DNA of 64,000 bases from Pirellulaceae bacterium (GTDB lineage Bacteria; Planctomycetota; Planctomycetia; Pirellulales; Pirellulaceae), in the NCBI GenBank assembly GCA_023382975.1, contig JAHDXO010000017.1, positions 62,001-126,000 of the forward strand, read 5' to 3'. The notes below the pieces were generated by a model, which saw only the letters and a list, made by a program, of their open reading frames with translations, searched no databases and had not been told where the DNA came from. The position numbers were made by a program, and so were the translations under genes. Positions 16,813 through 25,844 of this stretch are shown in pieces. Every line of letters begins with the position of its first letter. Positions within the stretch are counted from its first letter, which is position 1.

Positions 16813-17850
16813 CTACGGCATCGAAGCCCAGCGGCTGCCCGGATAGCGGCTTTGCAGCAGGCTGCGAGCCCGCACGGCACGATCCGAACGGTTTACCTGA
16901 TCCCAGAGCTTCGCCAGGTTGTACAGCGCCTCGGGATGCGCCTGACGATTGGTAAAGTACAAAACATCGGTGTGCAAGTACGCCAGCAGGGCTTCCTTGG
17001 TGGCTCCGGCCTTGACGTAGCACGCGCCGAGGGCGTTGTAGGCCCGCCCGAACAAGTCGGGGTCGTTGGGATCGTTCTTGGCGATCAGGTCGTTGATGAT
17101 CTTGATGCCCTCTTCCGCTTGGTTCGTGGCTGCCAGGCAGACGGCCCGGCCCACCGTCGCATGCATCTTCTGTTCGACGGCGGCAGCGGTATTCAGTCCC
17201 GAGGCGAGCACGCGGTCGAAGCTGGCCAGGGCGTCCGTATAGTTGCCCGCTTCGGCTTGCGAGCGGGCCTGCAATACCGATGCCCGCATTTGGTACTCGG
17301 GCCAGGGGGCTTTCGATCCGATCAAGCCGTAGAACATGGCTGCGCGGTCAAACTCGCCGCTGGCGTAGTGCAGATCCCCCAGCAACTCGACGCCTTCGAA
17401 ATAGTGGAACGTTCCCGGGTTTTCCCGGATGAAGTTCATCATCAGTGTGATCGCGGCGGCTTTGTCGCCCCCTTCGGTCAACGCTAGTTGCCCTTGACTG
17501 TAAGCCGTGTAGTATCCAACCTCGGCCCGGATGACGTCGTTCTTGATCGTCGCGGCGTTGACCTTCTTCAGTTCTTCCAGCGCGTCGCCGAACTGCCCGG
17601 CCAGGGCGCGGTCCCGCGCCGTGCGCAACTCAGCCGGCTCGTCGCCGAACGTGACTCGTTGGATGTCTTTGGTGTCGATATCCACGCTTGCGCCTGTGGC
17701 CTGAATCGTCACTTGCGTGGGACTGACCTTCGTGATCAAGCCGCGCGTCGGCGTTCCGGTGCGGCCGAAAACCTGGTCGTTCTGTGCCTTCGCCACGCCC
17801 GGCAACGCGATCGCCGCCAGGCACCAAATTGCGATTGTGCATCGGTTCAT
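16813..17850 (-). CDS. Secreted TPR-repeat protein
   Basis: The 345-residue protein has a Sec signal peptide (MNRCTIAIWCLAAIALPGVA, cleavage probably after AKA). A small beta-rich N-terminal region (residues 28-72, GLITKVSPTQVTIQ) is followed by helical repeats of TPR type, for example YTAYSQGQLALTEGGDKAAA and RAYNALGACYVKAGATKEAL. It probably acts as a periplasmic scaffold in the ExbB/ExbD complex encoded next to it. It starts 18 bases after the stop of the giant TPR gene, so the two are likely cotranscribed. No enzymatic motif is present. Confidence 0.8.
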   Translation of the reverse strand: MNRCTIAIWCLAAIALPGVAKAQNDQVFGRTGTPTRGLITKVSPTQVTIQATGASVDIDTKDIQRVTFGDEPAELRTARDRALAGQFGDALEELKKVNAATIKNDVIRAEVGYYTAYSQGQLALTEGGDKAAAITLMMNFIRENPGTFHYFEGVELLGDLHYASGEFDRAAMFYGLIGSKAPWPEYQMRASVLQARSQAEAGNYTDALASFDRVLASGLNTAAAVEQKMHATVGRAVCLAATNQAEEGIKIINDLIAKNDPNDPDLFGRAYNALGACYVKAGATKEALLAYLHTDVLYFTNRQAHPEALYNLAKLWDQVNRSDRAVRARSLLQSRYPGSRWASMP

Positions 17851-17868
17851 GCGTTCGGACTCCTCGTG

Positions 17869-20800
17869 TTATTCGGTGGTCGCGGCTGCGGCCGGACCGG
17901 CCTTCGCCACGGTTCCTTCGTCCAGACCCACGGGCTTTTGATTGAGCCCCCGTTGGATGTTTCTAAGCAGCTTGTCGTACTGCGGCTTCCACGTTTCCCA
18001 TTCCGGTCCGCTGCCGAACAGTTGCTGCGTCTGTTTGATGGAGCGGTTGGCCATCTCAAGATACTTCTCGCGCTCGGAACCGCTCTTGGACATGGCCAGA
18101 CTGTACAGCGACAGCGCCAAGTTGTACCGGGCCTCGTGGAACAGATTCCGGAACTGGGGAACGCTGGCGGTGCGAGTCGAAATGCCCTGCCATCCCCAGA
18201 TGATCGGTTTCTTGGTGCTTGGATCGATTTCGGCGCCCTGGATGGCACGCAGATACAGGGCTTCCTTCTCCGGGAAGGCGGCCCAGTCCTGGTAGAGTTT
18301 GGCGGCCTCGATCTGCACGTTGACCATCATCGGGTTGTCCTTCAAGATGGCGATATACGTGTCGCGGGCCTCGGTGAACTTGTTCAACTGGCGTTTAACG
18401 TTGGCCAGACGCAGGCGGACTTGGACCCGCATCTTTTCGTCGTCGATCTGCGCGTCTTTCAAGATGCCTTCGTAGGTGTCGGCCGACAGTTGATAGTATT
18501 TGGCGGCGTCGCCGGTCAACTGGGTCTGCGTGTCGAAACTGGCCGCAATCCCCGCAAATGTCTCAGCGACCCAGTTCAGGACAGCGAACTCCTTGCTGGT
18601 CGACCGCAAACGCAACAGGAACGTCTCAAAACCTTTCGAAAGCGCCTGCTTGGTCTGGTCCGCGGCCAGTTCCATCTGGGATTCGAGATCCTTGGCCAAG
18701 CTGTAGTAGATGCCGATCAGCTTGTCTTCGGCGATCTCCTGCTTCATGGCGTCCATCACGTCGGTGGCCTTCTTGATCACCGCGTCGGCGTCCGAGGCGG
18801 TGGGCAGGGACGAAATGTAGGCGCGCAGCGCGGTCTTGTAGACTTCGGCCGCAAAACCTTCGCGGGACGTTGCCGCGTGGTCCGCTTTGACCAGCGTCAG
18901 AGGCCCGAGGGCAGGATCTTCGAACAATCCGATCGCCTTGTCGGTCTGGTCGGTATCGACGTAGATCTGAGCCAGCGACAGTGCGGCGGTCACCGACGCC
19001 TCGGTCGCCGATCCGGCTTTCTGCATGCGAGCGATCCCATCGACCAGAATGCGCTGCGCCCGGGTCTTCAATTCTTCGAGCCGCTGCTTTTCCGTGTCCG
19101 CATTGAATCCCGCCGGTGGCTCTTCTTCGCCGCTCTCGATCTTGCGCAGCGTCTGCATGCCGCGCAAGTAGGCACTCCACATGGCTTGGCCGGTCTTGAT
19201 CTCGGCGTCGCCACGCTTCGGGGACTCTTCCGGAATCTCGGTCAAATAGCGTTCTGCTGCGTCCAAGTCGCCCGCTTGAATCATGAACGGGATCAGCGTG
19301 TTCAGCGCCTCGACGGCCTCTTCCTGATCCGGCCATTTCTGGGTGATGTAGGTGGCGATGCCGATCACGTGGTCGGTCTCGAACTGCCGGTCGTCCGTCT
19401 CGTTCTCCGTGTACAACTTCAAGTAGGCCGCCATCGCGATCTTGGCGCTCTGCCGGGCGCCCGAACTGTCCGGGAAACGACGGGCGAGGAACTCGCCAAC
19501 CAGGGCCGCGTCCAGGTAGTCGCCGGTCGTGAAGTGCAGATAGCAGAGGAAATAACGCACGATGTTCACATCGCGAGGGTCGGTCTGATCATCCACCAAC
19601 GCCAACGCCGCCTGGAAGTAGCGCTTCGCATCCTCCGGAGCGTTCTTCATCGTCTCCTGAGCCTGGGTCAGTTGACTTTGCAGTTCTTCCTTGACCGCCG
19701 CGTCCTGCTCTTTGGCAAGCCGGCCCGGCAACGTTTTCAGCAGCAGACCGGCGGTCTGCATCGAGTCCAAGGCATCGCGGCCCATCTGCCGGGCTTCGTC
19801 GAAGTTCTTTGGTTCGTCGGTCGCAGCGCTGGCCACTTCGACGCCGATTTCGCCGAGAAACTGCCGGGCCGACTGCTGGAGGTCGCCGGTGGTCCGCGCC
19901 ACGAATTGGGCGTTCTTGCGGGCTTCGCTTTCGTTGCGCTTGATCTGGGGATCTTTTGGGTTGGCTTTCTTCAGATCCTCGGCCAGCGCCCACTGGGCCC
20001 GGGCTAGCGCCAGACGCAATTCGAGGAAATCCGGTTCCCGCGCCTCGTTGGGGCGGGCGCCGTCGACCCAAACGCCGAGTCGCTTGACCGCCTCGGCGTT
20101 CAGCTTGCCGTCCCGCCAGCTATCCTTGGCCAGCAGCAAGGTCTTCGTCTTCAAAGTGCGGAATTCTTCGGCGTTGTCCGGCTGCTCCAACAGTTCGCCG
20201 AAATAACTCAAAGCATCTTTGTGATTGCCCAGCTTCTGACTGCAACGCCCCTGGTACATGCGGGCGTAGAGGCCGGCCAGTCGCGTGCGGTATTTGTCGT
20301 ACACTTCGCCGTACTGCTCGGCCGCCGCGGTCACCAGGGCCTTGTATTCGGCCGAGCCGGCCTTCTGCGTGTCGGCCGTCTCTTCCTTGACCGCCGCCGC
20401 CAACAATTGAGCCTGCAAGTAATCGGTCCGCAGAATGTCGCGCAGCTCGAGGTTCTTCTTGTCGTTCGGCGGAACGTTCCGCAGCCGGTTCAACCGCTCC
20501 AGCAGTTCCGCCTTGGCCTGAACGAAGACGTTGTAGGCTTCCTCGTAGATGCCCGCGGCCTCCGCCAACATTTGTTCTTTCTTGGCGTTGGGCAACTTCG
20601 ATTGTTCGACCTTGATTCGGGCCCGCTCCACTTTGAGATTTCCCAACTGGCTGTTGGCCGATGTCACCAGAGGATGGTCGGGCATATTGCCGACGAAACT
20701 CTGCAGAGCCCGGGCAGCCTCCTCGAGTTGAGCCTCGCGGAGTTTGATGTCTCGCTGCTCGCGGGACGATTGAATCAGGGTCGTCCCCAGCTCGTATTGC

Positions 20801-21009
20801 AGCGTCTCTTTGAATTCGACCGGCGCCAGCGGACTGGTTCTCATCTGCTGGAGGTACTCGACGGCCATGTCGAAGTAGCCGCGTTCCCGCAGTCCCTCGA
20901 GAAACGCGCGAGACGGCTCGCCTCCGCGAACCAAGTCACTTGTGTTCAGCCACACGACGCAGCCGATCGCACCGAGCAACAAGAATTTGGCTGTCACGCG
21001 CATCGTCAT
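17869..21009 (-). CDS. Large exported TPR protein of the ExbB/ExbD operon
   Basis: This 1046-residue protein starts with a signal peptide or anchor (MTMRVTAKFLLLGAIGCVVW) and is otherwise almost wholly helical, with degenerate TPR units from end to end. Examples are RYFQAALALVDDQTDPRDVN, AAEQYGEVYDKYRTRLAGLY and QAGDLDAAERYLTEIPEESP. A GGAGGG ribosome-binding site precedes the ATG. It is the first gene of the minus-strand run TPR(1046)-TPR(345)-ExbB-ExbD-ExbD. Such giant TPR proteins linked to ExbBD are a recurring planctomycete arrangement, but their job is not established. By analogy with Tol/Ton systems it may form the periplasmic arm that the channel moves. That is inference. Confidence 0.82.
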   Translation of the reverse strand: MTMRVTAKFLLLGAIGCVVWLNTSDLVRGGEPSRAFLEGLRERGYFDMAVEYLQQMRTSPLAPVEFKETLQYELGTTLIQSSREQRDIKLREAQLEEAARALQSFVGNMPDHPLVTSANSQLGNLKVERARIKVEQSKLPNAKKEQMLAEAAGIYEEAYNVFVQAKAELLERLNRLRNVPPNDKKNLELRDILRTDYLQAQLLAAAVKEETADTQKAGSAEYKALVTAAAEQYGEVYDKYRTRLAGLYARMYQGRCSQKLGNHKDALSYFGELLEQPDNAEEFRTLKTKTLLLAKDSWRDGKLNAEAVKRLGVWVDGARPNEAREPDFLELRLALARAQWALAEDLKKANPKDPQIKRNESEARKNAQFVARTTGDLQQSARQFLGEIGVEVASAATDEPKNFDEARQMGRDALDSMQTAGLLLKTLPGRLAKEQDAAVKEELQSQLTQAQETMKNAPEDAKRYFQAALALVDDQTDPRDVNIVRYFLCYLHFTTGDYLDAALVGEFLARRFPDSSGARQSAKIAMAAYLKLYTENETDDRQFETDHVIGIATYITQKWPDQEEAVEALNTLIPFMIQAGDLDAAERYLTEIPEESPKRGDAEIKTGQAMWSAYLRGMQTLRKIESGEEEPPAGFNADTEKQRLEELKTRAQRILVDGIARMQKAGSATEASVTAALSLAQIYVDTDQTDKAIGLFEDPALGPLTLVKADHAATSREGFAAEVYKTALRAYISSLPTASDADAVIKKATDVMDAMKQEIAEDKLIGIYYSLAKDLESQMELAADQTKQALSKGFETFLLRLRSTSKEFAVLNWVAETFAGIAASFDTQTQLTGDAAKYYQLSADTYEGILKDAQIDDEKMRVQVRLRLANVKRQLNKFTEARDTYIAILKDNPMMVNVQIEAAKLYQDWAAFPEKEALYLRAIQGAEIDPSTKKPIIWGWQGISTRTASVPQFRNLFHEARYNLALSLYSLAMSKSGSEREKYLEMANRSIKQTQQLFGSGPEWETWKPQYDKLLRNIQRGLNQKPVGLDEGTVAKAGPAAAATTE

Positions 21010-21289
21010 TTTCGTTGACCCTCCGGAGACATTGCCTTATCGCGCTGACAAGGTACGGCGAGTTGGACGCCGAACTTCGCCGTTTTCACTCGACAAGACC
21101 AACGTCGGACTCCATCCGAGATCCTGGGTGCCTGGATTGGACAAACAATCGAACCGCCACCTCGTTCCTTCAGCGACAAGTACCAATGGCCGGGAACCCG
21201 AAGTGCGATTCTGCAAAAAAAGTAGGTTAGTCTCTCGGCTATCACCCTGCAAGGCATACACAGACTGTCTGAACGGGATCACAGTATCC

Positions 21290-23509
21290 TTACTCCTTCG
21301 ATTCCCGCCAGCGCCCGGCGATTATTCCCCTCGTCCCCGACTTGGCAACTGCCACGGGACGCTCGGTCGATATCCGGTTCGCCGATTGCATGAACGCCAT
21401 CATCCGCTGGAAATCCGCTCGCTGTCTGAGCTGCGGATTGGCGCGCTGGACCGCTTGAAGCACATGGCGAAAATCGCGGGGCTTGGGTGCATATCGATAC
21501 CCCCCGGTTCCTTGGACCTCGAAGTTAAAGGACTGGCCAAGAACCTCTACCGCCTCGGCAATAAGCATCGCCTCCTGAAGCGACACCGAAGCCCCCTCGA
21601 ACGTAGTACTAAACTGCAGTCGGCTGATGCGGATCGAATCGGAATCGGTGCGATTTGTGTCCCGTGGATGACTCCAACGGAGCCGAGCTGTCGCTATGTC
21701 GTCCTCGTCATTCGGGTGAAGCCACACTTCGAACAGGGTGGTAATCTCTTCGCCTGGGCGTAGCTCCGCCGAATTGACAGTTTGTTCAAAGCCACCCCAA
21801 CTCTGCACTTGGTGCCCGATCAGACGATACGCGGCCACGGCCCGTGGATTGAAATCTACCGTCAATTCGGGAGCCGTGGCCACCGGAGCGGCGTCGCCCC
21901 GAAGGTTCTCGAGGAGCGCCCAACGGATTTCGCTCGCGGATCGGACCCGATGGATCTTGCCACCGGCCGCCTGGACCAATTGGGCAATCTGTGCGTCCGG
22001 TTCTGGGCGATCGCCGAGATCGAGGACGTCGAATCCAAGTCGCGTCGCGTTGGGTGCTCGCAGAATCCTCTCGACGACTGCTGCCGCCTCGGGCACAAAG
22101 ACCGCCGGACTGTCGGTGATCAAGACCAACCGGCGTTCGAGTGCCGAATCGGCATCGTCCTCAAGTGCCGCAGCGATCGCCTGCGGCAGCACTTCGCCCA
22201 GATTGGCACTGCCGCCTGGGCGAAGGTTGTCCAGGGCTTCGAAGACGGCCCCCAACTCACCGGTCCGCGCCTCGCCAACCAGCAGATACGGTTCTTCGCG
22301 GAACACAATCAAGGAAACACGGTCGTCCGGCCGCAAGCTTGACAGGGCGCGTATGATCCCCTCCCGGGCGGCCGCGAATCGCTGGTCCCAGTCCATGCTG
22401 GCCGACAAATCCAAGGCGATTGTCAAGTGGGCCGATGGTCGGGGCCAACGGCGAGGCTCACCGGCTTTGACACTGATCTGCAGCAATCCGGCCGCGGCGG
22501 GGTTGAAGACCGAAGGCCCGGCCGCCGTCCGCAGTGCCAATTTGCCCGGCTCCGGCGGCGGTAGCCGGTAATCGAGGGCCGCCAGAAAATGCTCCGCCCG
22601 AAGTTGGTCGGGCGGCGGCAGCCGATCGCGCTGCAGTTGTTGCCGCAACAAGTCCCAACTGGACGTCTCGCTCGACAGCGGAACGGACAGGCTTCGAGCA
22701 CTTGAATTCACCGGGGTCACGACCGGAGGCGGCGTTCCGCGGCTGAACAGGAACTCGCGATCGAATTCCCGCATCAGCGATACCGGGATTCCTCCGGTCG
22801 CGGGCAACCCGACCATTTCCAAATCCGGCAGCGTTTCCACCTCGGGGTGAGAATACCCAAACACCGGCCACCGCAGGCGCATCCAATGGACCGAGGGATC
22901 CCACTTGGAACCCAATTCAGCAAACAGCTCTCCGGCGGGACCGGCTGGCAGCCGGTCGATCGTTGCCATTAAAGGAAACTGGTCGAAAGGCCAACCGCCC
23001 GCCGGTTCGGAATCCTGCACACCGTCCCAGGCTGGACCGGGAACGATGGCGACCACCGACTCTGCAGGACTTACCAATTCGAATGGCCCGTTGTCCATCA
23101 CCATCAGCGATGCTACCGGACGCTCGACCGGACGCATCAGCCAAACCACACCGCCCAGCCACGAACCGTAGCCGAGTGACACGGCAACGAGCAGACTGGC
23201 CGCCAAAGCGAAGCGGCCGATTCGCGACCGCACCCGGCGCCAAGGGATGATGCGGGCGCGAGCCACGGCGACGGACCGCAGCGGAACGTTGCGCAAACGC
23301 TCGTCCACCTGTTCGTCCACCACGATCTGGCGCAACCGGTGCCGTAGGCCGGGTAGAATCTCGACGTCGCGCAACTGCCAATCCAGTTGCTGGTCATCCC
23401 ATTGGGCGACGCTTCGCAACCGCAGCATCAGCGACGGCGGAACGGTTACGTCCCGGAGGCGTTCATCGAGCGACTTGTCGTCTGGCTTGCGCTCGGTCAT
23501 CGTCGCCAT
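21290..23509 (-). CDS. Membrane-anchored VWA protein (YfbK-like) with N-terminal repeats
   Basis: The 739-residue protein has a cytoplasmic N terminus, one transmembrane helix (about residues 99-125) and a large outer part. The N terminus contains three copies of a DExLRxV motif about 26-28 residues apart (residues 15, 43 and 69). The outer part contains a von Willebrand A domain from about residue 362, with the metal-site motif DLSAS (Asp367, Ser369, Ser371). It ends with a YfbK-like C-terminal region (AAYRLIGHQVQSWGGFEQTV). The gene lies 59 bases after an ECF sigma gene on the same strand. A short cytoplasmic region plus one helix next to a sigma gene is the layout of an anti-sigma factor, so it probably binds and holds the sigma factor. 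That role is inferred from context. Confidence 0.8.
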   Translation of the reverse strand: MATMTERKPDDKSLDERLRDVTVPPSLMLRLRSVAQWDDQQLDWQLRDVEILPGLRHRLRQIVVDEQVDERLRNVPLRSVAVARARIIPWRRVRSRIGRFALAASLLVAVSLGYGSWLGGVVWLMRPVERPVASLMVMDNGPFELVSPAESVVAIVPGPAWDGVQDSEPAGGWPFDQFPLMATIDRLPAGPAGELFAELGSKWDPSVHWMRLRWPVFGYSHPEVETLPDLEMVGLPATGGIPVSLMREFDREFLFSRGTPPPVVTPVNSSARSLSVPLSSETSSWDLLRQQLQRDRLPPPDQLRAEHFLAALDYRLPPPEPGKLALRTAAGPSVFNPAAAGLLQISVKAGEPRRWPRPSAHLTIALDLSASMDWDQRFAAAREGIIRALSSLRPDDRVSLIVFREEPYLLVGEARTGELGAVFEALDNLRPGGSANLGEVLPQAIAAALEDDADSALERRLVLITDSPAVFVPEAAAVVERILRAPNATRLGFDVLDLGDRPEPDAQIAQLVQAAGGKIHRVRSASEIRWALLENLRGDAAPVATAPELTVDFNPRAVAAYRLIGHQVQSWGGFEQTVNSAELRPGEEITTLFEVWLHPNDEDDIATARLRWSHPRDTNRTDSDSIRISRLQFSTTFEGASVSLQEAMLIAEAVEVLGQSFNFEVQGTGGYRYAPKPRDFRHVLQAVQRANPQLRQRADFQRMMAFMQSANRISTERPVAVAKSGTRGIIAGRWRESKE

Positions 23510-23568
23510 GCTTCCGTATCGCGGCAGGGTTGTGGTTCGCAGCCGACATCAAGCAGCCGCGGAATGAA

Positions 23569-24075
23569 TCATGTTTTTGCGTGGGACAACAGATACTCGC
23601 GGAGACGCGTCCGAGCCCGGCTGACTCGGGACAACACCGTTCCCAGCGGCACGTTCAGCAAATCCGCCGCTTCTTGGTGCGTCAATTCGCCAACCACCAC
23701 CATCAGGAGCGTCTCCCTCAGTTCGTTCGGCAGCCGGTCCAAAGCCGCCTGCACCTCGTCGGTAAACTCGCCGGAAAACGGATCGTCGCCAGACACGCCG
23801 ATCTCCAGCGGACCGTCGTCGGCCAACGGCTTGGGTGGCTGTCGCTTGCGCCAGCGGTCGATCACCCGCCTCCGCAAAATCGAAACCAGCCAAGCACGGT
23901 CTCCACGATCCGGATCGTAGCGCGCACGGCTTTTCCACACCGAACGGAAGGCCTCTTGAACCATGTCTTCCGCCTCGTGTTCGTCGCCGATCATGCGAAA
24001 CGCCATCCGGTAAAGTGCCGGACCGTGTTCGTCGACCAATCGGTTAAAGTCCGCCTGGGATAGCGCCAAAACCAC
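23569..24075 (-). CDS. ECF-family RNA polymerase sigma factor
   Basis: This 168-residue protein has region 2 (LYRMAFRMIGDEHEAEDMVQ, residues 21-40, followed by AWLVSILRRRVIDRWRK for -10 recognition) and region 4 (LDRLPNELRETLLMVVVGEL and a helix-turn-helix with HQEAADLLNVPLGTVLSRVS). It lacks regions 1 and 3, as ECF factors do. Its gene leads an operon with the VWA membrane protein, the probable regulator of its activity. It is divergent from the pair of membrane proteins at 24414-27427, which are possible targets. ECF factors often activate their own operon, so the 24076-24413 spacer is the place to look for its promoter. Confidence 0.92.
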   Translation of the reverse strand: MVLALSQADFNRLVDEHGPALYRMAFRMIGDEHEAEDMVQEAFRSVWKSRARYDPDRGDRAWLVSILRRRVIDRWRKRQPPKPLADDGPLEIGVSGDDPFSGEFTDEVQAALDRLPNELRETLLMVVVGELTHQEAADLLNVPLGTVLSRVSRARTRLREYLLSHAKT

Positions 24076-24413
24076 CCTTTCTACTGGCTCGGAGCCGTTT
24101 CTCCATTCCAGTCAGGCTGGGAATCGATTCGCCTTGGACTGGCGAGGTTATTCCAAGCCGCCTGGAAGCAAGTCATCCGGGCATCTGTCGGTCGCTGCCA
24201 TCAGGAAGGTTGCAGACAACCCCGAAAAGAAGTATCGTAAGCCGCTTCTTGTTCCATCCTAAACCATGTTTGACATGATTGGCAACCAAATCCCGGCGAC
24301 GCGGCGGGGAAATAGCGGAGCGGGTTCGCTACGAACCGCTTCTACGGCAGCCCGCTGGAGACCACCAAGGTCTGCCTGGGTGGTTCAACGACCTGGAATG
24401 GGAGTGCTCGCCA
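24076..24413. other. Divergent regulatory region between ECF sigma and membrane-protein genes
   Basis: This 338-base spacer separates the divergent sigma and membrane-protein genes. It includes a short symmetric motif, CATGTTTGACATG, at about 24265-24278. I see no certain promoter, but autoregulated ECF promoters would be expected here. Confidence 0.4.
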
Positions 24414-25844
24414 ATGCCTTTGGATTTTCGCTCGTCAGCTTCGCAGCACGGAAGTCGGACGAGGCCGTCGCCTCGCGGATACGGCCAAAACGTTCAGCGC
24501 CGGGTTCTGATGCTGGCGGGATTGCTGGTGCTGGTGCTGGTGTTGATGCAGCAAGCGCAGAAGGCCGAGAACTTCCACTGGCTGTGGTACTTGCAGGGCC
24601 AGTCGATTCCCGAGGGCCAAGACGCGGCCAAAGTGGATACTCGGGTGCGCGAACCCGTTGGAAATGGCGGCTCCACCTCACCGTTCGGTCCCTTGGTCAT
24701 GGGAATCCGGTCCGACGCCGATCAGCCGTCGTCAGCGGCGTCCCAGCAGCCCGGGCAGCCGTCGCTGGACGATCTCCCGGTGGACGAGTCTCCGCACGAG
24801 CAGGCTCGAAGCGATGCGTGGTCGGGCCTGCTTGACACGATGGCCACGGAGCGTCGCCGCCTGTTCTTGGTCGCGTTGAAGTCGGCGCGCGACGAGGTTC
24901 CGCTGGACGAAAACGATCGTTCGCAGTGGTCGGAATTAGTGGCCGAACTGGACGAGGGCTGGCAGCAGTACCTGAGCGAAGCGCGGCGATCGATCGAACA
25001 GGCCGGGCAGGAATTGACCGACGACGAGCGGCAGCAATGGCTGGCGGTCTTGGCAGACCTCCAACAGCAGTGGCAACAGCAGTCGCTTCCGGCTTTGGCC
25101 GCGTTGACGAAGCCGGAACCGCTGCTGCCGGAACATCGACAATCGCTCGATCGCGTCCAGGCCGAGTTGGACGCGGTATTTCTAAGCACCATCCGCGACA
25201 ACACGGTCTTCCGGCCAACCGAAACGGATGCCTGGTTCCGGCTGCTCGAACGGCTGTCGCGCAGCGATTCGGCCGAGTTGCATTCGGCATCGGCCGGAAC
25301 CGTCGGTTTTGGCCAATTGTTCAAGCAACCCGACGTGTACCGAGGCCGGCTGGTGACCGTACAAGGGACGGTGCGGCGGGCGGAGTTCAAGGAAGCGCCC
25401 GACAATCTGTACGGGATCGGCGGTTACTACATGCTGTGGCTCCAGCCGGTCGGTGCGAACTCGCCGATTGTGATCTACACCCTGGAGATCCCCGACGGAT
25501 TCCCCGCGAAGCGAGCCGCGAATGCGAAAGCCTTGCAGCCCGATCTGGACGAAGACATCCAGGTCACCGGTTTCTTCTTCAAACGCTGGGCCTATCCCGC
25601 GCAGGACGGGACGCGGCTCGCTCCTATCGTCCTGGCCAAGTCGTTTGCCTGGACGCCCAGCGCCCCGGCGGTGGCCGATGCCGCGAATCTGCCTCGGCCG
25701 ACGGTTTGGGTCGCACTGCTCGCCGGCACCGGGTTGTTCGGGGTCGCCGTCGCGGCCTTGGTCTACTGGTTCAGCGGCCGCTCGACACCGCTCGCGTTGC
25801 GAAACCGCCTGAGAGCCGCATCGAAGAAAGGCTCCGCGCCATGA
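24414..25844 (+). CDS. Bitopic membrane protein of unknown function (paralogue of the next gene)
   Basis: The 476-residue product has a hydrophobic helix near residues 33-50 (LMLAGLLVLVLVLMQQAQK) and another near the C terminus (WVALLAGTGLFGVAVAALVY), with a long region between them that should lie outside the cytoplasm. A Gln-rich helical stretch covers about residues 150-260. After it comes a beta-rich module with QPDVYRGRLVTVQGTVRRAE and LYGIGGYYMLWLQ. The downstream protein contains two copies of a related module. I know no function. The start at 24414 is chosen because GGGAG lies about 9 bases upstream. The stop overlaps the next start (ATGA), so the two proteins are probably made together and may form a complex. 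Confidence 0.68.
   Translation: MPLDFRSSASQHGSRTRPSPRGYGQNVQRRVLMLAGLLVLVLVLMQQAQKAENFHWLWYLQGQSIPEGQDAAKVDTRVREPVGNGGSTSPFGPLVMGIRSDADQPSSAASQQPGQPSLDDLPVDESPHEQARSDAWSGLLDTMATERRRLFLVALKSARDEVPLDENDRSQWSELVAELDEGWQQYLSEARRSIEQAGQELTDDERQQWLAVLADLQQQWQQQSLPALAALTKPEPLLPEHRQSLDRVQAELDAVFLSTIRDNTVFRPTETDAWFRLLERLSRSDSAELHSASAGTVGFGQLFKQPDVYRGRLVTVQGTVRRAEFKEAPDNLYGIGGYYMLWLQPVGANSPIVIYTLEIPDGFPAKRAANAKALQPDLDEDIQVTGFFFKRWAYPAQDGTRLAPIVLAKSFAWTPSAPAVADAANLPRPTVWVALLAGTGLFGVAVAALVYWFSGRSTPLALRNRLRAASKKGSAP

Noticed and set aside
17488-20007. Long plus-strand open frame (about 839 codons) opposite the TPR genes
   Set aside because: Antisense to two convincing TPR genes with signal peptides; the product has no recognisable fold and shadow composition.
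24265-24278. CATGTTTGACATG motif as an ECF promoter
   Set aside because: The motif is short and no -10 stands at the right spacing; recorded only as a possible symmetric site.
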